Source: Spirochaeta sp. UBA5339
GTDB taxonomy: Bacteria; Spirochaetota; Spirochaetia; DSM-2461
DNA: 64,000 nucleotides
Assembly: GCA_002408085.1 (NCBI GenBank)
Contig: DHQL01000013.1
Location: 25,061 to 89,060, forward strand
Direction of reading: 5' to 3'
A program made the translations under genes and the position numbers. This document shows positions 33,365-42,472 of this stretch, piece by piece (the first letter of the stretch is position 1; each line of letters opens with the position of its first letter). The notes beneath the pieces were generated by a model. It made no database searches, was not told the DNA's origin, and saw only the letters and a list, made by a program, of their open reading frames with translations.

Positions 33365-34003
33365 TCAGCTGTCGCTGATTAGATTATGTTTTACAGCATA
33401 ATAAGTTAGCTGGGCATTGTTCTTCAGGTTCATCTTCTGGAGAAGCCTGGTTCTGTAGGTGCTGACGGTCTTGATGCTCAGGTTCAGTTTGTCTGAAATC
33501 TCACCGCTGGAGAGCCCCGAAACCAGCAGCATCATTACCTGATACTCCCTTTCCGAGAGCTGTTTATGGGGCAGTTCGGAGTGGTCTCCCTGGTACTCTT
33601 CCAGAAGAAGCTGGCTCACCTTGGGAGTCAGATAGCGGTTTCCCCTGATCACCTCACGTACCGCATCCACCAGCTCCTCCGGTGCACTTGCCTTGTTCAG
33701 ACAGCCCGAAGCACCCATCTTCAGTGCCCTCAGGGCATACTGGCTTTCGGGCTGGATGCTGAGGATCAGTACCGCCGTATCGGGATGCTGAATTTTTATG
33801 TCCTTGAGTATATCCAAACCGTCTCTTCCGGGGAGAGATATATCCAGAATAACCACGTCGTAGTTCTCCCGGCTCAGGGATTCGAGAACCATGTCCCCGT
33901 CGGAGAGTTCGTCCAGAACTCTGTAGGGAATGGACTCCTTCAGTATTTCACAGAGCCCCTTGCGTACCAGGGGATGGTCATCGACAATCAGTATTTTATG
34001 CAT
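33365..34003 (-). CDS. NarL/LuxR-family response regulator of the citrate locus
   Basis: The 212-residue protein has a receiver domain with Asp8-Asp9, phosphoacceptor Asp53 in VVILDISLPG and Lys102-like position in LNKASAPEEL, then a LuxR-type helix-turn-helix (about 145-205; LSEREYQVMMLLVSGLSSGE and IKTVSTYRTRLLQKM). It overlaps the sensor kinase gene by eight bases. It probably activates the citrate lyase and tctCBA genes, which share a palindrome suited to a dimeric regulator; that is an inference. Confidence 0.92.
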   Translation of the reverse strand: MHKILIVDDHPLVRKGLCEILKESIPYRVLDELSDGDMVLESLSRENYDVVILDISLPGRDGLDILKDIKIQHPDTAVLILSIQPESQYALRALKMGASGCLNKASAPEELVDAVREVIRGNRYLTPKVSQLLLEEYQGDHSELPHKQLSEREYQVMMLLVSGLSSGEISDKLNLSIKTVSTYRTRLLQKMNLKNNAQLTYYAVKHNLISDS

Positions 34004-37000
34004 GGGAGCTCCTTTCCTGTTTTCTGTCCCGCAGGGGGAGTGTTATCTTTATAAGAGTTCCCCCGTCGGGGTGGTTCTCTATGGTAAAAGTTCCGTTGAA
34101 GTGGCGGCACCGTTCCCTCATGCCGATCAGACCGAAGGAGTCCTCCCTGCGTTTGGCATTTTTGGGAATACCCTTTCCGTTGTCCCTGACCCTCAGGTAG
34201 ATCTTTGAATCCTCAAGATAGACATTTACCGTCACCCTGGAGGCTTCGGAGTGGCGAATGATATTGGTAAGAATTTCCTGGTACATCCGGAAGAGTGCGG
34301 TCTTTCTGTCGATATCCTCTTCGGTAAAGACCTTGCCCTTGATCTTGATATCCAGATCCAGTTCAATTCCCGTTCTCTTGCGGAAGCGGCGGCTCTGCCA
34401 CTCGAGGGCTTCGGTGAGAGTCAGGTTGTCCAGGGCCTTGGGGCGTATATTGGTGGAGAGGACTCTTACAGAGCTGATGGCATCGTTGACTATCTCCAGG
34501 AGGCTGGAGATCTTCTCCTTCCGGACGGTTTCATCGCTGTCGGGATGACTGTTGAGCCAGAAGAGGTCGAATTTCATGGCCGTCAGAAGCTGTCCCAGTT
34601 CGTCATGATAGTCTCTGGCGGCGGCCTTTCTCTCCTCCTCACGGGCCTTTTCCATATGCATTGTAAAGCTTCTGAGCTGGTCATTGCTTCTGGCAAGGTT
34701 TCTGAGCCGGTAGAAGATGATTATTGAGAGCAGAAGGAGGAAGACCAGCACCGAGAGGACATAGAACCAGATATGCATCCAGAAGGGAGTCTCTACAACG
34801 ACACCCAGCCAGGCTTCCGCATACAGACCGTTATTATCGGTCCCGGTTATCTTCAGCCTGTACTCTCCCGGGGGCAGGGAGGCGTAGCTGACCTCGTTGC
34901 TGTTTCCCAGAAACCGCGGTCTCTCTTCGATTCCCTCAAGCTGAGCCGTGTACTGGTGTTTGGACGGGTCAATGTAGGAGAGAATGGAGAACCTGATGGT
35001 CAGGTTGTTTCCCTCATAGGGGAGGTGAATCCCCTGCTTCAGGGAGAGATCCCTGTCCAGAATCAGTTCATCGTAGAAGCTCTGGCCGATCCGGACGGGA
35101 AGGTTGTGAATCCAGAGGCCCGTAAAGCGGATGGTCCCCTGTGGTTTTTCATCAAAGTTCAGGTCCTGGGGATTAAAGGCGCTGATACCGTGATTCCCGC
35201 CCCAGAAGAGTCTGCCCTGTGAGGTTTTCAGGTAGGCGTTCTGGGAGAACTCATTTCCCGCAAGGCCGTCGGCCCGGCTGAAGTTGCGGATCTTCTCCTC
35301 ATAGAGAGAGATCCGGGAGAGACCCTTGTCTGTGGAGGCCCAGATATTGCCTTCCTCATCGTCCAGAATACCGTAGATATTATCCCCTGCCAGACCGTCC
35401 CGGGAGCTTATGGTTCTGAAGATTCCCTCCTGAGGATGGAATATGCTGATTCCTCCGCCCCCGGTTCCGACCCACAGGCGACCCCTCCGGTCCTCGAAGA
35501 TGGTGTTCACCGAGGTGTCGCTGAGACTGCCGGTCAGGTTGGGTGAGCGGGTAAAGCTTCTGAACAGGTCCTTCTCCTTATCATAGAGGTTGAGACCTCC
35601 GTCCCATGTTCCCACCCAGATCTGCTGCCGGGAGTCCTCGAAGATACAGCGCACCGCATTGCCGTTCAGCCCTTCAAGGTTCCCCGGTTTATGGGTATAC
35701 CGGGTGATGCCGCCGTCATCGCCATTGATACGGTAGAGCCCCAGACCTTCGGTGCCTATCCAGATACTGCTGTCGCTGCTCTCTGAGATAAACCAGATGG
35801 TTTCCCGGCCCTGTCCGGCCTCTGCGGGTGATTCCAGAGAGAAGGGGAGGGCATCATCGATTGATCCTCCCGGAAGGATGGTGTAGAGACCCGCTCCGTC
35901 GGTTCCGATCCACAGCCTCCCCGAGGAGTCCTCCAGAAGGGAGTAGACCTGATCATGTTCTCCTGACGCCTCTTCTGCAGGAAGGCTGACCTGTCTGACT
36001 GTTCCGTCTGTCCGGATGATAGAGATGCTTCCTCCGTCGGTGGCCGTCCAGATGCTGCCATCGAAGCGCTCCTCCATCTGCCTTATATAGGGGCTGCTCA
36101 GATCGCGTTCATCCCCTGTTCCCGCCATCCATGTGGTGATCAGGGTCGTTTCCGGGTTGAACAGATTAATACCTCCCCCTCGGGTGCCGATCCAGATCAG
36201 ACCTTTTTCATCCCTGTAGAGACTTCTTATCTTGTCGTAGGAGAGGGTGCTGTTTGTCTCATTCAGAATCTCCCAGGTTTCGTTTATAAACTGATATATA
36301 TAGAGTCCCGACCGTTCGGTGCCGACCCAGAGATAATCCCCGTTCGGGAGGACTGCACGTACCCCTGCTTCCCCAGGAAGGGGGAACCCGGTGACAGTGG
36401 AAAAATCATAGAGATAGAGGCCTTTGCTGGTGCCGATCCAGATTCCTCTCTTTTCATCGTATGAGATACTCCGGATCAGGCTGCCTGTTAAGAGATTCAT
36501 GCCGGGGATCTCCAGAAACAGACCGCTGCGGCTGTCATAGACAGAGAGTCCTCCCTCTGTTCCGATCCACAGTCTGTCCTCCTTATCGCAGTAAAGGGCC
36601 CTTATCCTGTTGTTTACAAGTCTTGAATTGGTAGTGTTAAGGGTCAGGAAATTTCCCTCTTCCCGGTAAAGTGCCAGACCGCCCCCGGCTGTACCGATCC
36701 AGAGGCGTCCCTGATTGTCTTCGGCCAGGGAGAATACCTGGTTCCCCGGAATGCTTGCCGGATTTTCCGGGTCGTTGGAAAAGGTCTGGAAGTCCATGGT
36801 CTCCTTGTTGTAGAGATTAAGACCTCCTCCATCGGTACCCACCCAGAGCCGTCCATGGGAGTCCTCCAGAAGGCTGAAGATAACAGATCCGCTGATGCTG
36901 TTCTTGTCAGCCGGACCGGGTCTGAAGATCCGGTTGTCCCTGCCGTCATAGCGGTTCAGGCCGCTGAAGGTTCCAAACCACATAAAGCCCTGGGAGTCCC

Positions 37001-37127
37001 TGGTTACGCAGTAGACCGAGTTGCTGGACAGTCCGTCATCCAGGGTCAGATAACTGAAACGGACCTCTGAATAGAGGGCCGTGGTGAGTGAGACAAGGAA
37101 CATAAGGAGTGTCAGTCTGCGGATCAT
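33996..37127 (-). CDS. Hybrid-type periplasmic beta-propeller sensor histidine kinase (Reg_prop/Y_Y_Y/HisKA_3)
   Basis: The 1043-residue protein has a signal peptide (1-20), then about 14 propeller repeats with the recurring pattern 'D-x-x-G-x-L/I-W-I/V-G-T' (about 25-690), a Y_Y_Y domain (about 705-775), one membrane segment (about 782-806), and a HisKA_3 dimerisation helix with phosphoacceptor His841 in ARDYHDELGQL. The HATPase domain has DNGKGIP and SFGLIGMRER. It lacks a receiver or DNA-binding domain, so it works through the adjacent NarL-type regulator. This sensor class is best known for polysaccharides in Bacteroidota; here its place inside a citrate locus suggests a different ligand. 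It starts seven bases after citX. Confidence 0.9.
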   Translation of the reverse strand: MIRRLTLLMFLVSLTTALYSEVRFSYLTLDDGLSSNSVYCVTRDSQGFMWFGTFSGLNRYDGRDNRIFRPGPADKNSISGSVIFSLLEDSHGRLWVGTDGGGLNLYNKETMDFQTFSNDPENPASIPGNQVFSLAEDNQGRLWIGTAGGGLALYREEGNFLTLNTTNSRLVNNRIRALYCDKEDRLWIGTEGGLSVYDSRSGLFLEIPGMNLLTGSLIRSISYDEKRGIWIGTSKGLYLYDFSTVTGFPLPGEAGVRAVLPNGDYLWVGTERSGLYIYQFINETWEILNETNSTLSYDKIRSLYRDEKGLIWIGTRGGGINLFNPETTLITTWMAGTGDERDLSSPYIRQMEERFDGSIWTATDGGSISIIRTDGTVRQVSLPAEEASGEHDQVYSLLEDSSGRLWIGTDGAGLYTILPGGSIDDALPFSLESPAEAGQGRETIWFISESSDSSIWIGTEGLGLYRINGDDGGITRYTHKPGNLEGLNGNAVRCIFEDSRQQIWVGTWDGGLNLYDKEKDLFRSFTRSPNLTGSLSDTSVNTIFEDRRGRLWVGTGGGGISIFHPQEGIFRTISSRDGLAGDNIYGILDDEEGNIWASTDKGLSRISLYEEKIRNFSRADGLAGNEFSQNAYLKTSQGRLFWGGNHGISAFNPQDLNFDEKPQGTIRFTGLWIHNLPVRIGQSFYDELILDRDLSLKQGIHLPYEGNNLTIRFSILSYIDPSKHQYTAQLEGIEERPRFLGNSNEVSYASLPPGEYRLKITGTDNNGLYAEAWLGVVVETPFWMHIWFYVLSVLVFLLLLSIIIFYRLRNLARSNDQLRSFTMHMEKAREEERKAAARDYHDELGQLLTAMKFDLFWLNSHPDSDETVRKEKISSLLEIVNDAISSVRVLSTNIRPKALDNLTLTEALEWQSRRFRKRTGIELDLDIKIKGKVFTEEDIDRKTALFRMYQEILTNIIRHSEASRVTVNVYLEDSKIYLRVRDNGKGIPKNAKRREDSFGLIGMRERCRHFNGTFTIENHPDGGTLIKITLPLRDRKQERSSHA

Positions 37128-37134
37128 CAGTATA

Positions 37135-37668
37135 TTATAACTCGTTTTTATAAATTGGTGTTCTGTGCTCCCTGTAGAGTTTGCCGATCTTTTCCAGAAG
37201 CTCCTGGATGCTGTGGGTTCTGCCGCGTCCGCACTGGTGTGCGGGATTTTCGCAAATCAGGCATTTTCGCGGAGCCAGTCCCGACCCGCTGCGGGAGAGG
37301 GCCCGGTCGTCTCCGTCATAGACATCAAGATCCCAGAGCCGGCCCCAGGGGTGTTCCTCCTCAAGGCGGCAGCAGGTTTTCTTGATATTTTCGGGATCAC
37401 CAGTCAGGGACAGGAAGGCAGAGGGACCTGCGGGAGAGGTGGAGTCGGCCCGGAGATCATCTATCTGACCGGCAAACTCCCTCCGCAGCAGGCTGAGACC
37501 CTCCTGAAAGATATTCTGAATCATAAGGCTGTTTTTCCGGGGGCCCGGAGTGTTGAGGGTAAGCTGGATAACGGCTCTATTCCGGTTCTTCCGGACTTCT
37601 GTCCTGTGAAGGCTTCTCTCCTCCCGGCTCTTCAGTACCTCATCCAGAGTGACATCCCTGAACATCAT
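37135..37668 (-). CDS. citX: Apo-citrate lyase phosphoribosyl-dephospho-CoA transferase
   Basis: The 177-residue protein matches CitX: N-terminal VTLDEVLKSREER, a GRLWDLDVYD motif (about 110-120) and the C-terminal RKCLICENPAHQCGRGRTHS motif (about 133-152). CitX attaches the prosthetic group precursor to the serine of the CitD acyl carrier. The start ATG 37668 overlaps the citG stop. In some species citX and citG are fused; here they are separate. Confidence 0.9.
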   Translation of the reverse strand: MMFRDVTLDEVLKSREERSLHRTEVRKNRNRAVIQLTLNTPGPRKNSLMIQNIFQEGLSLLRREFAGQIDDLRADSTSPAGPSAFLSLTGDPENIKKTCCRLEEEHPWGRLWDLDVYDGDDRALSRSGSGLAPRKCLICENPAHQCGRGRTHSIQELLEKIGKLYREHRTPIYKNEL

Positions 37669-38504
37669 AGATACCCCCGGGACTCTTCTGTAAGGATCAG
37701 AAACCGGGTCAGTGCCAGAAGATCGGCGCAGCCTCCCGGAGATATATTGAGAGAAACAAATCTGCGGTTTATCCGGAGCAGCCTTTCACGGCTGCCGGAG
37801 GCTCTGATTCCCCCCCTGTCCAGAAAACGGTGAGCAAGGGTCTTCATGGTATTCAGGCCCTCCCGGCCCCGGCGGTAGAGGACGGTGCTGTCATCGACCC
37901 GGGTCATGAGAACCATCAGGGTCTCCAGGGCGGCTTCCTCCATGGTGCAGTCCTTATCAAGGAGCTCCTTCCATCGGGGGAGGGCGGCAAAACGGACCGA
38001 GGGAAATCCCGCCTCAGCCTCACCGCGGATGCCTTTGGAGCCGTAGAGGCGGAAAATCTCTTCGCCGTGGGTTCCTTTTTCCTTCCGGTCTGTCAGCTCA
38101 TCGCAGATTCCACGGCAGATCTCGCCTGCCTCCCGGAGCAGGGCCTGACCATCCCCCAGGGACTTTCGTCTGGACGCTGCCAGTGCGACTCCCAGAATGA
38201 AGATCTGCCCCTTATGGGTATTGATCCCGCCGGTGGCAGTGAGCATGGCCTTTTCCGCCTCCAGTCCCACTCTTCTGATCGCCGGCAGTACCTCCGAGGT
38301 CTCTCCATCGGCGGGGGCGGCATCATAGATCCGGTGAAACCACGGCTTCAGGGCTTCGGCGCTCCGGTGAAAGAGCTGCCGGTCCATATCCCCGTGGGCC
38401 CCGGTGTCCAGGGAGTCCACCAGCCCCGGCTTGGGACTCAGGTCCACCTCAAAGACCATGGATGAGTACACAGCCGCTGCGGGGGATATCTTAAGGGGAA
38501 TCAT
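37665..38504 (-). CDS. citG: Triphosphoribosyl-dephospho-CoA synthase
   Basis: The 279-residue protein has the CitG features VFEVDLSPKPGLVDSLDTGAHGDM-like region (residues about 17-40), GGINTHKGQIFILG (about 90-103) and DDSTVLYRRG (about 212-221). It makes 2'-(5''-triphosphoribosyl)-3'-dephospho-CoA from ATP and dephospho-CoA, the precursor used by CitX. Its start overlaps the citF stop and its stop overlaps the citX start, indicating tight co-translation. Confidence 0.92.
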   Translation of the reverse strand: MIPLKISPAAAVYSSMVFEVDLSPKPGLVDSLDTGAHGDMDRQLFHRSAEALKPWFHRIYDAAPADGETSEVLPAIRRVGLEAEKAMLTATGGINTHKGQIFILGVALAASRRKSLGDGQALLREAGEICRGICDELTDRKEKGTHGEEIFRLYGSKGIRGEAEAGFPSVRFAALPRWKELLDKDCTMEEAALETLMVLMTRVDDSTVLYRRGREGLNTMKTLAHRFLDRGGIRASGSRERLLRINRRFVSLNISPGGCADLLALTRFLILTEESRGYL

Positions 38505-40048
38505 TCCAGACCCTTCACCTGCCTGACCACATCGATAATGGTTCCGTCCCTGTACTCTATCAGACCGACGACCTTGTCGGTAAATTCGATGGGATCGGGA
38601 CGGCCCACAAGGCGTTCGGCCTTATCAAGCAGCTCCTCCATGGTGTGGAAGGGCAGGCGGACATCGCAGAAATGCTCGATCAGGTCCTTCCGCCTGGGGT
38701 TGATGGCAATTCCCCTGTCCGAGACAAAGACATCCACCGACTCTCCGGGAGTAACCACCGAAAGGGCCCTCTTGGTGACCGTCGAGGTCCGGCCCCGGAT
38801 CAGGGGGGCCACTATAACAGAGAGTCCCGAGCCAACCGCCGTATCCGAGTGTCCTCCGGAGGCGCCCATAATGACACCGTCTGATCCGGTGAGAACATTG
38901 ACGTTGAAGTCCAGGTCGATTTCAAGGGCGCTGAGGATAACCACATTCAGCTTGTTTACGGCGCAGCCCTTGTTCAAAGGATTGGCGTAGTAGGATGCAT
39001 CTATCTCCGTATGAAGACGGTTCTCTCCGATGGAGCGGATCGCCTCCCTGTCGAAGCTCTGTACATCAAGCAGTTTCTTTATCAGCCCCGCCTCATGCAT
39101 CTTTACAATCTGACCGGTTATGCCACCCAGGGCCCAGCTGGCCTTGATGTTTCTGGCCTCCATATACTCGGTCAGGTATCGTGTGGTTGCCAGTGAGGCG
39201 CCGCCGGAGCCGGTCTGAAGGGAGAAGCCGTCCTCGAAGTAGGGGGAGGCGGCAATAAAGTCGGCGGCATTCTGGGCGATCAGAAGGTCCCGGGGGTTCC
39301 GGGTGATTCTAGTGGCCCCGGTGCTGATCTTTTCGGGGTCCCCCACCGCGTCCACCTTGACGATGTAGTCCACCATATCCTGGTCGATGCTGAAGGGGGT
39401 GTTGGGGTACTCCGCAAGATAGTCCGTAAGAAGGACTACCTTGTCCGCATACTTGGCGTCCACCTTGGCGTATCCAAGGGAGCCGCAGGCCGAGGGGCCT
39501 GTGTAGCCGTTGGCATTGCCGTAAACATCGCAGGAGGGAACTCCCAGGAAGGCGACGTCGATCTTGATCTCCCCCTCTTCCACAGCTCTGGCCCTTCCGC
39601 CGTGACTGTGGAAAAGAACGGGTTCTTCCATATGCCCCGCAGAGATAAACTCCGCCAGTTTTCCTCTCATACCACTGGTGATGATATGGGTGACGGTCCC
39701 CTTTTTTATATGGGGGATCAGCTCGTCATGGACGGTGGTCAGGGAGCTGGAGGCCAGGGTGATATCCTTGATCCCCAGGTTGGAGATCACATCCATCACC
39801 ATATTGAGAACATAGTCTCCCGCCCGGAAGTGGTGGTGGAAGCTGATTGTCATTCCGTCTTTGAGTTCCGACTTCAGGACAGCCTGTTCAATTGTATCAA
39901 CCAGCTTGTTCAGCCGGGGAAGACGGCGGTTTCCCTTGTCCTGACGAACCAGGGGGGTATGGGCAAAGGCTCCTTCAAAGGGGGAGAGCTTCAGTTTACC
40001 GATTTTTTCGGGAATCTCCCGGCCGATTGAATTCTTATTCATCTTCAT
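38501..40048 (-). CDS. citF: Citrate lyase alpha subunit (citrate CoA-transferase)
   Basis: The 515-residue protein is a full-length CitF, which exchanges acetyl for citryl on the acyl carrier. Recognisable parts are DGMTISFHHHFRAGDYVLNMV (about 70-90), GVPSCDVYGNANGYTGPSACG and the C-terminal GGHSDTAVGSGLSVIVAPL. ATG 40048 is nine bases from GGAGG and lies inside the citE tail; a longer frame to 40126 is only overlap with citE. Confidence 0.94.
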   Translation of the reverse strand: MKMNKNSIGREIPEKIGKLKLSPFEGAFAHTPLVRQDKGNRRLPRLNKLVDTIEQAVLKSELKDGMTISFHHHFRAGDYVLNMVMDVISNLGIKDITLASSSLTTVHDELIPHIKKGTVTHIITSGMRGKLAEFISAGHMEEPVLFHSHGGRARAVEEGEIKIDVAFLGVPSCDVYGNANGYTGPSACGSLGYAKVDAKYADKVVLLTDYLAEYPNTPFSIDQDMVDYIVKVDAVGDPEKISTGATRITRNPRDLLIAQNAADFIAASPYFEDGFSLQTGSGGASLATTRYLTEYMEARNIKASWALGGITGQIVKMHEAGLIKKLLDVQSFDREAIRSIGENRLHTEIDASYYANPLNKGCAVNKLNVVILSALEIDLDFNVNVLTGSDGVIMGASGGHSDTAVGSGLSVIVAPLIRGRTSTVTKRALSVVTPGESVDVFVSDRGIAINPRRKDLIEHFCDVRLPFHTMEELLDKAERLVGRPDPIEFTDKVVGLIEYRDGTIIDVVRQVKGLE

Positions 40049-40943
40049 CGCAGTATGCCTCCAGTTCGTTGATGCGGATTCCTGTTGCCCGGGCCATCTC
40101 AAGAACCCGTTTGGCACGGTCGACAATGGGCTTGTCCACCATCTTGCCGTTCAGTGAAATAACACCCGAGTTATTGGCCTCGGCCTCTTCAATGGCCTGT
40201 ACCACACGGAGGGCATGGTCAATCTCTTTGTCATCAGGGCAGTAGACCCGGTGTACCGGCTGGATTTGCCTGGGAGAGATAACGGATTTTCCGTCGAACC
40301 CAAGCTGCTTGATATGCCTGACTTCATCCAGGAATCCCTCTTCATTGTTCACATCCGAGTAAACCGTATCCAGGGCATAGATCCCCGCGGCCCTGGCGGC
40401 GTTGAGGATCTGGGAGCGGGCAAAAAGGAGTTCGATTCCCCCGGGGGAGCGGCTTGTTTTCATGCTGGTTACATAGTCTTCGGCTCCCAGGGCAATTCCG
40501 ATCAGCCTTTTGGAGGCTGTAGCTATTTCATAGGCGTTGAGAACACCCAGGGGGCCTTCGATGGCAGCCATCATTCTGATGCTTCCCTCCGGCAGTCCGC
40601 AGGCCTTCTCCTCCTCTGCCAGAATTGCCTCCACATCGTGAACGTCCTGTGCTGTTTCAGTCTTTGGCAGACGGATCACATCGGGTCTGGCCCGGACCAT
40701 GGCCTTAAGGTCCTCCCTTCCGTAGGGGGTGTCCAGACCGTTGATGCGGACCACCGTTTCAATCCCTTCGTAGTCCAGGGTGGTAAGGGCGTTGAATACC
40801 AGAAAGCGGGCGGTGTCCTTCTCGTTGAGGGAAACAGAGTCCTCCAGGTCAAACATAACCGAGTCGGAGCGGTAGATATGGGCATCCTTCATCATTCCCG
40901 CGTTGTTTCCGGGAACATAGAGCATTGTTCTTCGTAATTTCAT
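40035..40943 (-). CDS. citE: Citrate lyase beta subunit (citryl-ACP lyase)
   Basis: The 302-residue protein belongs to the HpcH/HpaI-CitE family: LRRTMLYVPGNNAGMM at the start, SVMFDLEDSV (about 29-38) with the metal-binding acids, RINGLDTPYGREDL, and FDGKSVISPRQIQPV (about 222-236). It cleaves citryl-ACP to acetyl-ACP and oxaloacetate. It overlaps citD by four bases and citF by 14 bases. Confidence 0.94.
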   Translation of the reverse strand: MKLRRTMLYVPGNNAGMMKDAHIYRSDSVMFDLEDSVSLNEKDTARFLVFNALTTLDYEGIETVVRINGLDTPYGREDLKAMVRARPDVIRLPKTETAQDVHDVEAILAEEEKACGLPEGSIRMMAAIEGPLGVLNAYEIATASKRLIGIALGAEDYVTSMKTSRSPGGIELLFARSQILNAARAAGIYALDTVYSDVNNEEGFLDEVRHIKQLGFDGKSVISPRQIQPVHRVYCPDDKEIDHALRVVQAIEEAEANNSGVISLNGKMVDKPIVDRAKRVLEMARATGIRINELEAYCDEDE

Positions 40944-41236
40944 GTGAGTGACTCCCAGGGGTAGGTTTCACTGCCCGCAGCCCTGTATACGGCGGCTTCC
41001 AGGCGGGACCTGATGGTACAGTCCAGAGCGCCCTTGTCCTCAAGGCGGACAGTGACATCAGATATCTCCAGAAGATCCAGGGTGTGTTCCACAACCTTCA
41101 GAATCTGCTTCCCGTACTGACGCTTAACAGTACTCTCAAGACTGATGTTCCGTCCCTTTCCCGTATTGCTATCCACGGTGATCAGGACATCGCTGGATTC
41201 AAGGGAACCAGCCATTCCGGTTTTGATGATTTTCAT
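40940..41236 (-). CDS. citD: Citrate lyase gamma subunit (acyl carrier protein)
   Basis: The 98-residue protein is a typical CitD with the prosthetic group serine at Ser14 in AGSLESSDVLITV and the later LEDKGALDCTIRSRLEAA. ATG 41236 overlaps the citC stop; a frame open to 41335 lies entirely within citC and is rejected. Confidence 0.94.
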   Translation of the reverse strand: MKIIKTGMAGSLESSDVLITVDSNTGKGRNISLESTVKRQYGKQILKVVEHTLDLLEISDVTVRLEDKGALDCTIRSRLEAAVYRAAGSETYPWESLT

Positions 41237-42279
41237 ATCTTCTTCTCCCTTAACTTTTGAACAATTTTCATTCCTGCCTCTGACTTGAGGTAGGCAAGGG
41301 TGGCAGGGGGAACCTGTTTTTCCAGATCCTCCCACTCCTCTTTCACAAGAGCCTCTCTTATCCGTGAGGCGCTGACGGCTGTGCCTTCCACCTCTTTCCG
41401 GGGTATCTCAACCACCTCTATTCCCTTGTCGGGAAGGATGGATTTCATCAGTCTGTTGTAGGAGGCCGTGACCGGGCAGAAGGGTTCCTCACCCACATAG
41501 CGTCTGGTAATTCCCAGGGCCGGGGCAATCCGGGAGCCGAAGAGGTCCAGATCCAGTCTGCTGTGAACCTCGTCTACGATTTTTTTGTCCTTTATAAAGT
41601 AGGTGGGGAATGTGGCCCGGGAGATTATGTACCCACCCCCGGCATGTATCCGGAGGTTCTCAAGGTCTTCACAGCCCATTCGGACAAGCTCGATTCTCTC
41701 TTCAAAGGGAAAGACCGACAGGTCCTCCTCCACAACAAAGAGGTGGACAAGAGCATTCTCACTGCAGGCCTTTTCTATAAGGTAGCGGTGGCCCAGGGAA
41801 AAGGGGTTGCAGTTCATCACTATAGCGGCGGTGCTCCCTTTTAAAGTCTTACTCTCTTCCTGAAAGGCTCCGAGGTAGTTCTCTATTCCGTCTTTTCTGT
41901 TTTCCAGAAGGAGAGCCTCATCACTTAGGGCAATGGTGAAGAATCCGAGGTCCTCAAATATCTTCCTGTTCTCCGGTTTGGTATAGATAAACAGGGAAGA
42001 AAATCCCCTGTGATATCCCCTGAGGCGCAGGTAGGATATAATCTTGTTGGTCAGAGCCATCCCCTGATATTCGGGATCTACGGCAATGCACTTCAGAATA
42101 TTGGAGGAGGCACATCCCGAGGCGATTATCTTCTCCCTGTCCATCAGACATACTGCATAATCCACATCCTCTTCCAGAGTGAGGTCACTGGCGTTCAGGA
42201 AGTATTCAAGGGCGCTTCGCTCTTTTTCTCTCTTCAAATTCAGGGTTCTAATCTCAAACATATCTTCAGACATGTACAT
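41233..42279 (-). CDS. citC: [Citrate (pro-3S)-lyase] ligase
   Basis: The 348-residue protein has an N-terminal GNAT-like domain (about 20-140) and a C-terminal nucleotidyltransferase domain with the HxGH motif in NPFSLGHRYLIE (about 157-168) and a closing TAVSASRIREAL. CitC acetylates the prosthetic group to activate citrate lyase. It is the first gene of the cit operon. GGGGGAG precedes ATG 42279 by five bases. Confidence 0.93.
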   Translation of the reverse strand: MYMSEDMFEIRTLNLKREKERSALEYFLNASDLTLEEDVDYAVCLMDREKIIASGCASSNILKCIAVDPEYQGMALTNKIISYLRLRGYHRGFSSLFIYTKPENRKIFEDLGFFTIALSDEALLLENRKDGIENYLGAFQEESKTLKGSTAAIVMNCNPFSLGHRYLIEKACSENALVHLFVVEEDLSVFPFEERIELVRMGCEDLENLRIHAGGGYIISRATFPTYFIKDKKIVDEVHSRLDLDLFGSRIAPALGITRRYVGEEPFCPVTASYNRLMKSILPDKGIEVVEIPRKEVEGTAVSASRIREALVKEEWEDLEKQVPPATLAYLKSEAGMKIVQKLREKKI

Positions 42280-42328
42280 ATTGTCTCCCCCGCAGGCAGC
42301 TCTGTAAGTAGGAAGAGGGCCTTACTTT

Positions 42329-42348
42329 TTGTAGGACTGATCCTACAA
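42329..42348. promoter_or_regulatory. Palindromic operator before citC
   Basis: TTGTAGGA (42329-42336) and TCCTACAA (42341-42348) are perfect 8-base arms around CTGA, 50 bases before citC. The core arms match those before tctC, with the same 4-base spacing. The site also lies upstream of the divergent membrane protein gene. Confidence 0.75.
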
Positions 42349-42436
42349 CCCCGGTAAACATATGTTCCCGGGCGGGTCACTTTTCTTCCTTATATCCGGG
42401 AGCCGAAATCAAAGTGAACCTTCTGTAAAAATCCAC

Positions 42437-42465
42437 TTGCTCAAGGGCAGCTAAAGTACTATTAT
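42437..42465 (+). promoter_or_regulatory. Candidate promoter of the divergent membrane protein gene
   Basis: TTGCTC (42437-42442) and TATTAT (42460-42465) are 17 bases apart. The -10 box ends only seven bases before ATG 42473, so a transcript from here would be leaderless or nearly so. Confidence 0.4.
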
Positions 42466-42472
42466 CCCCGCC

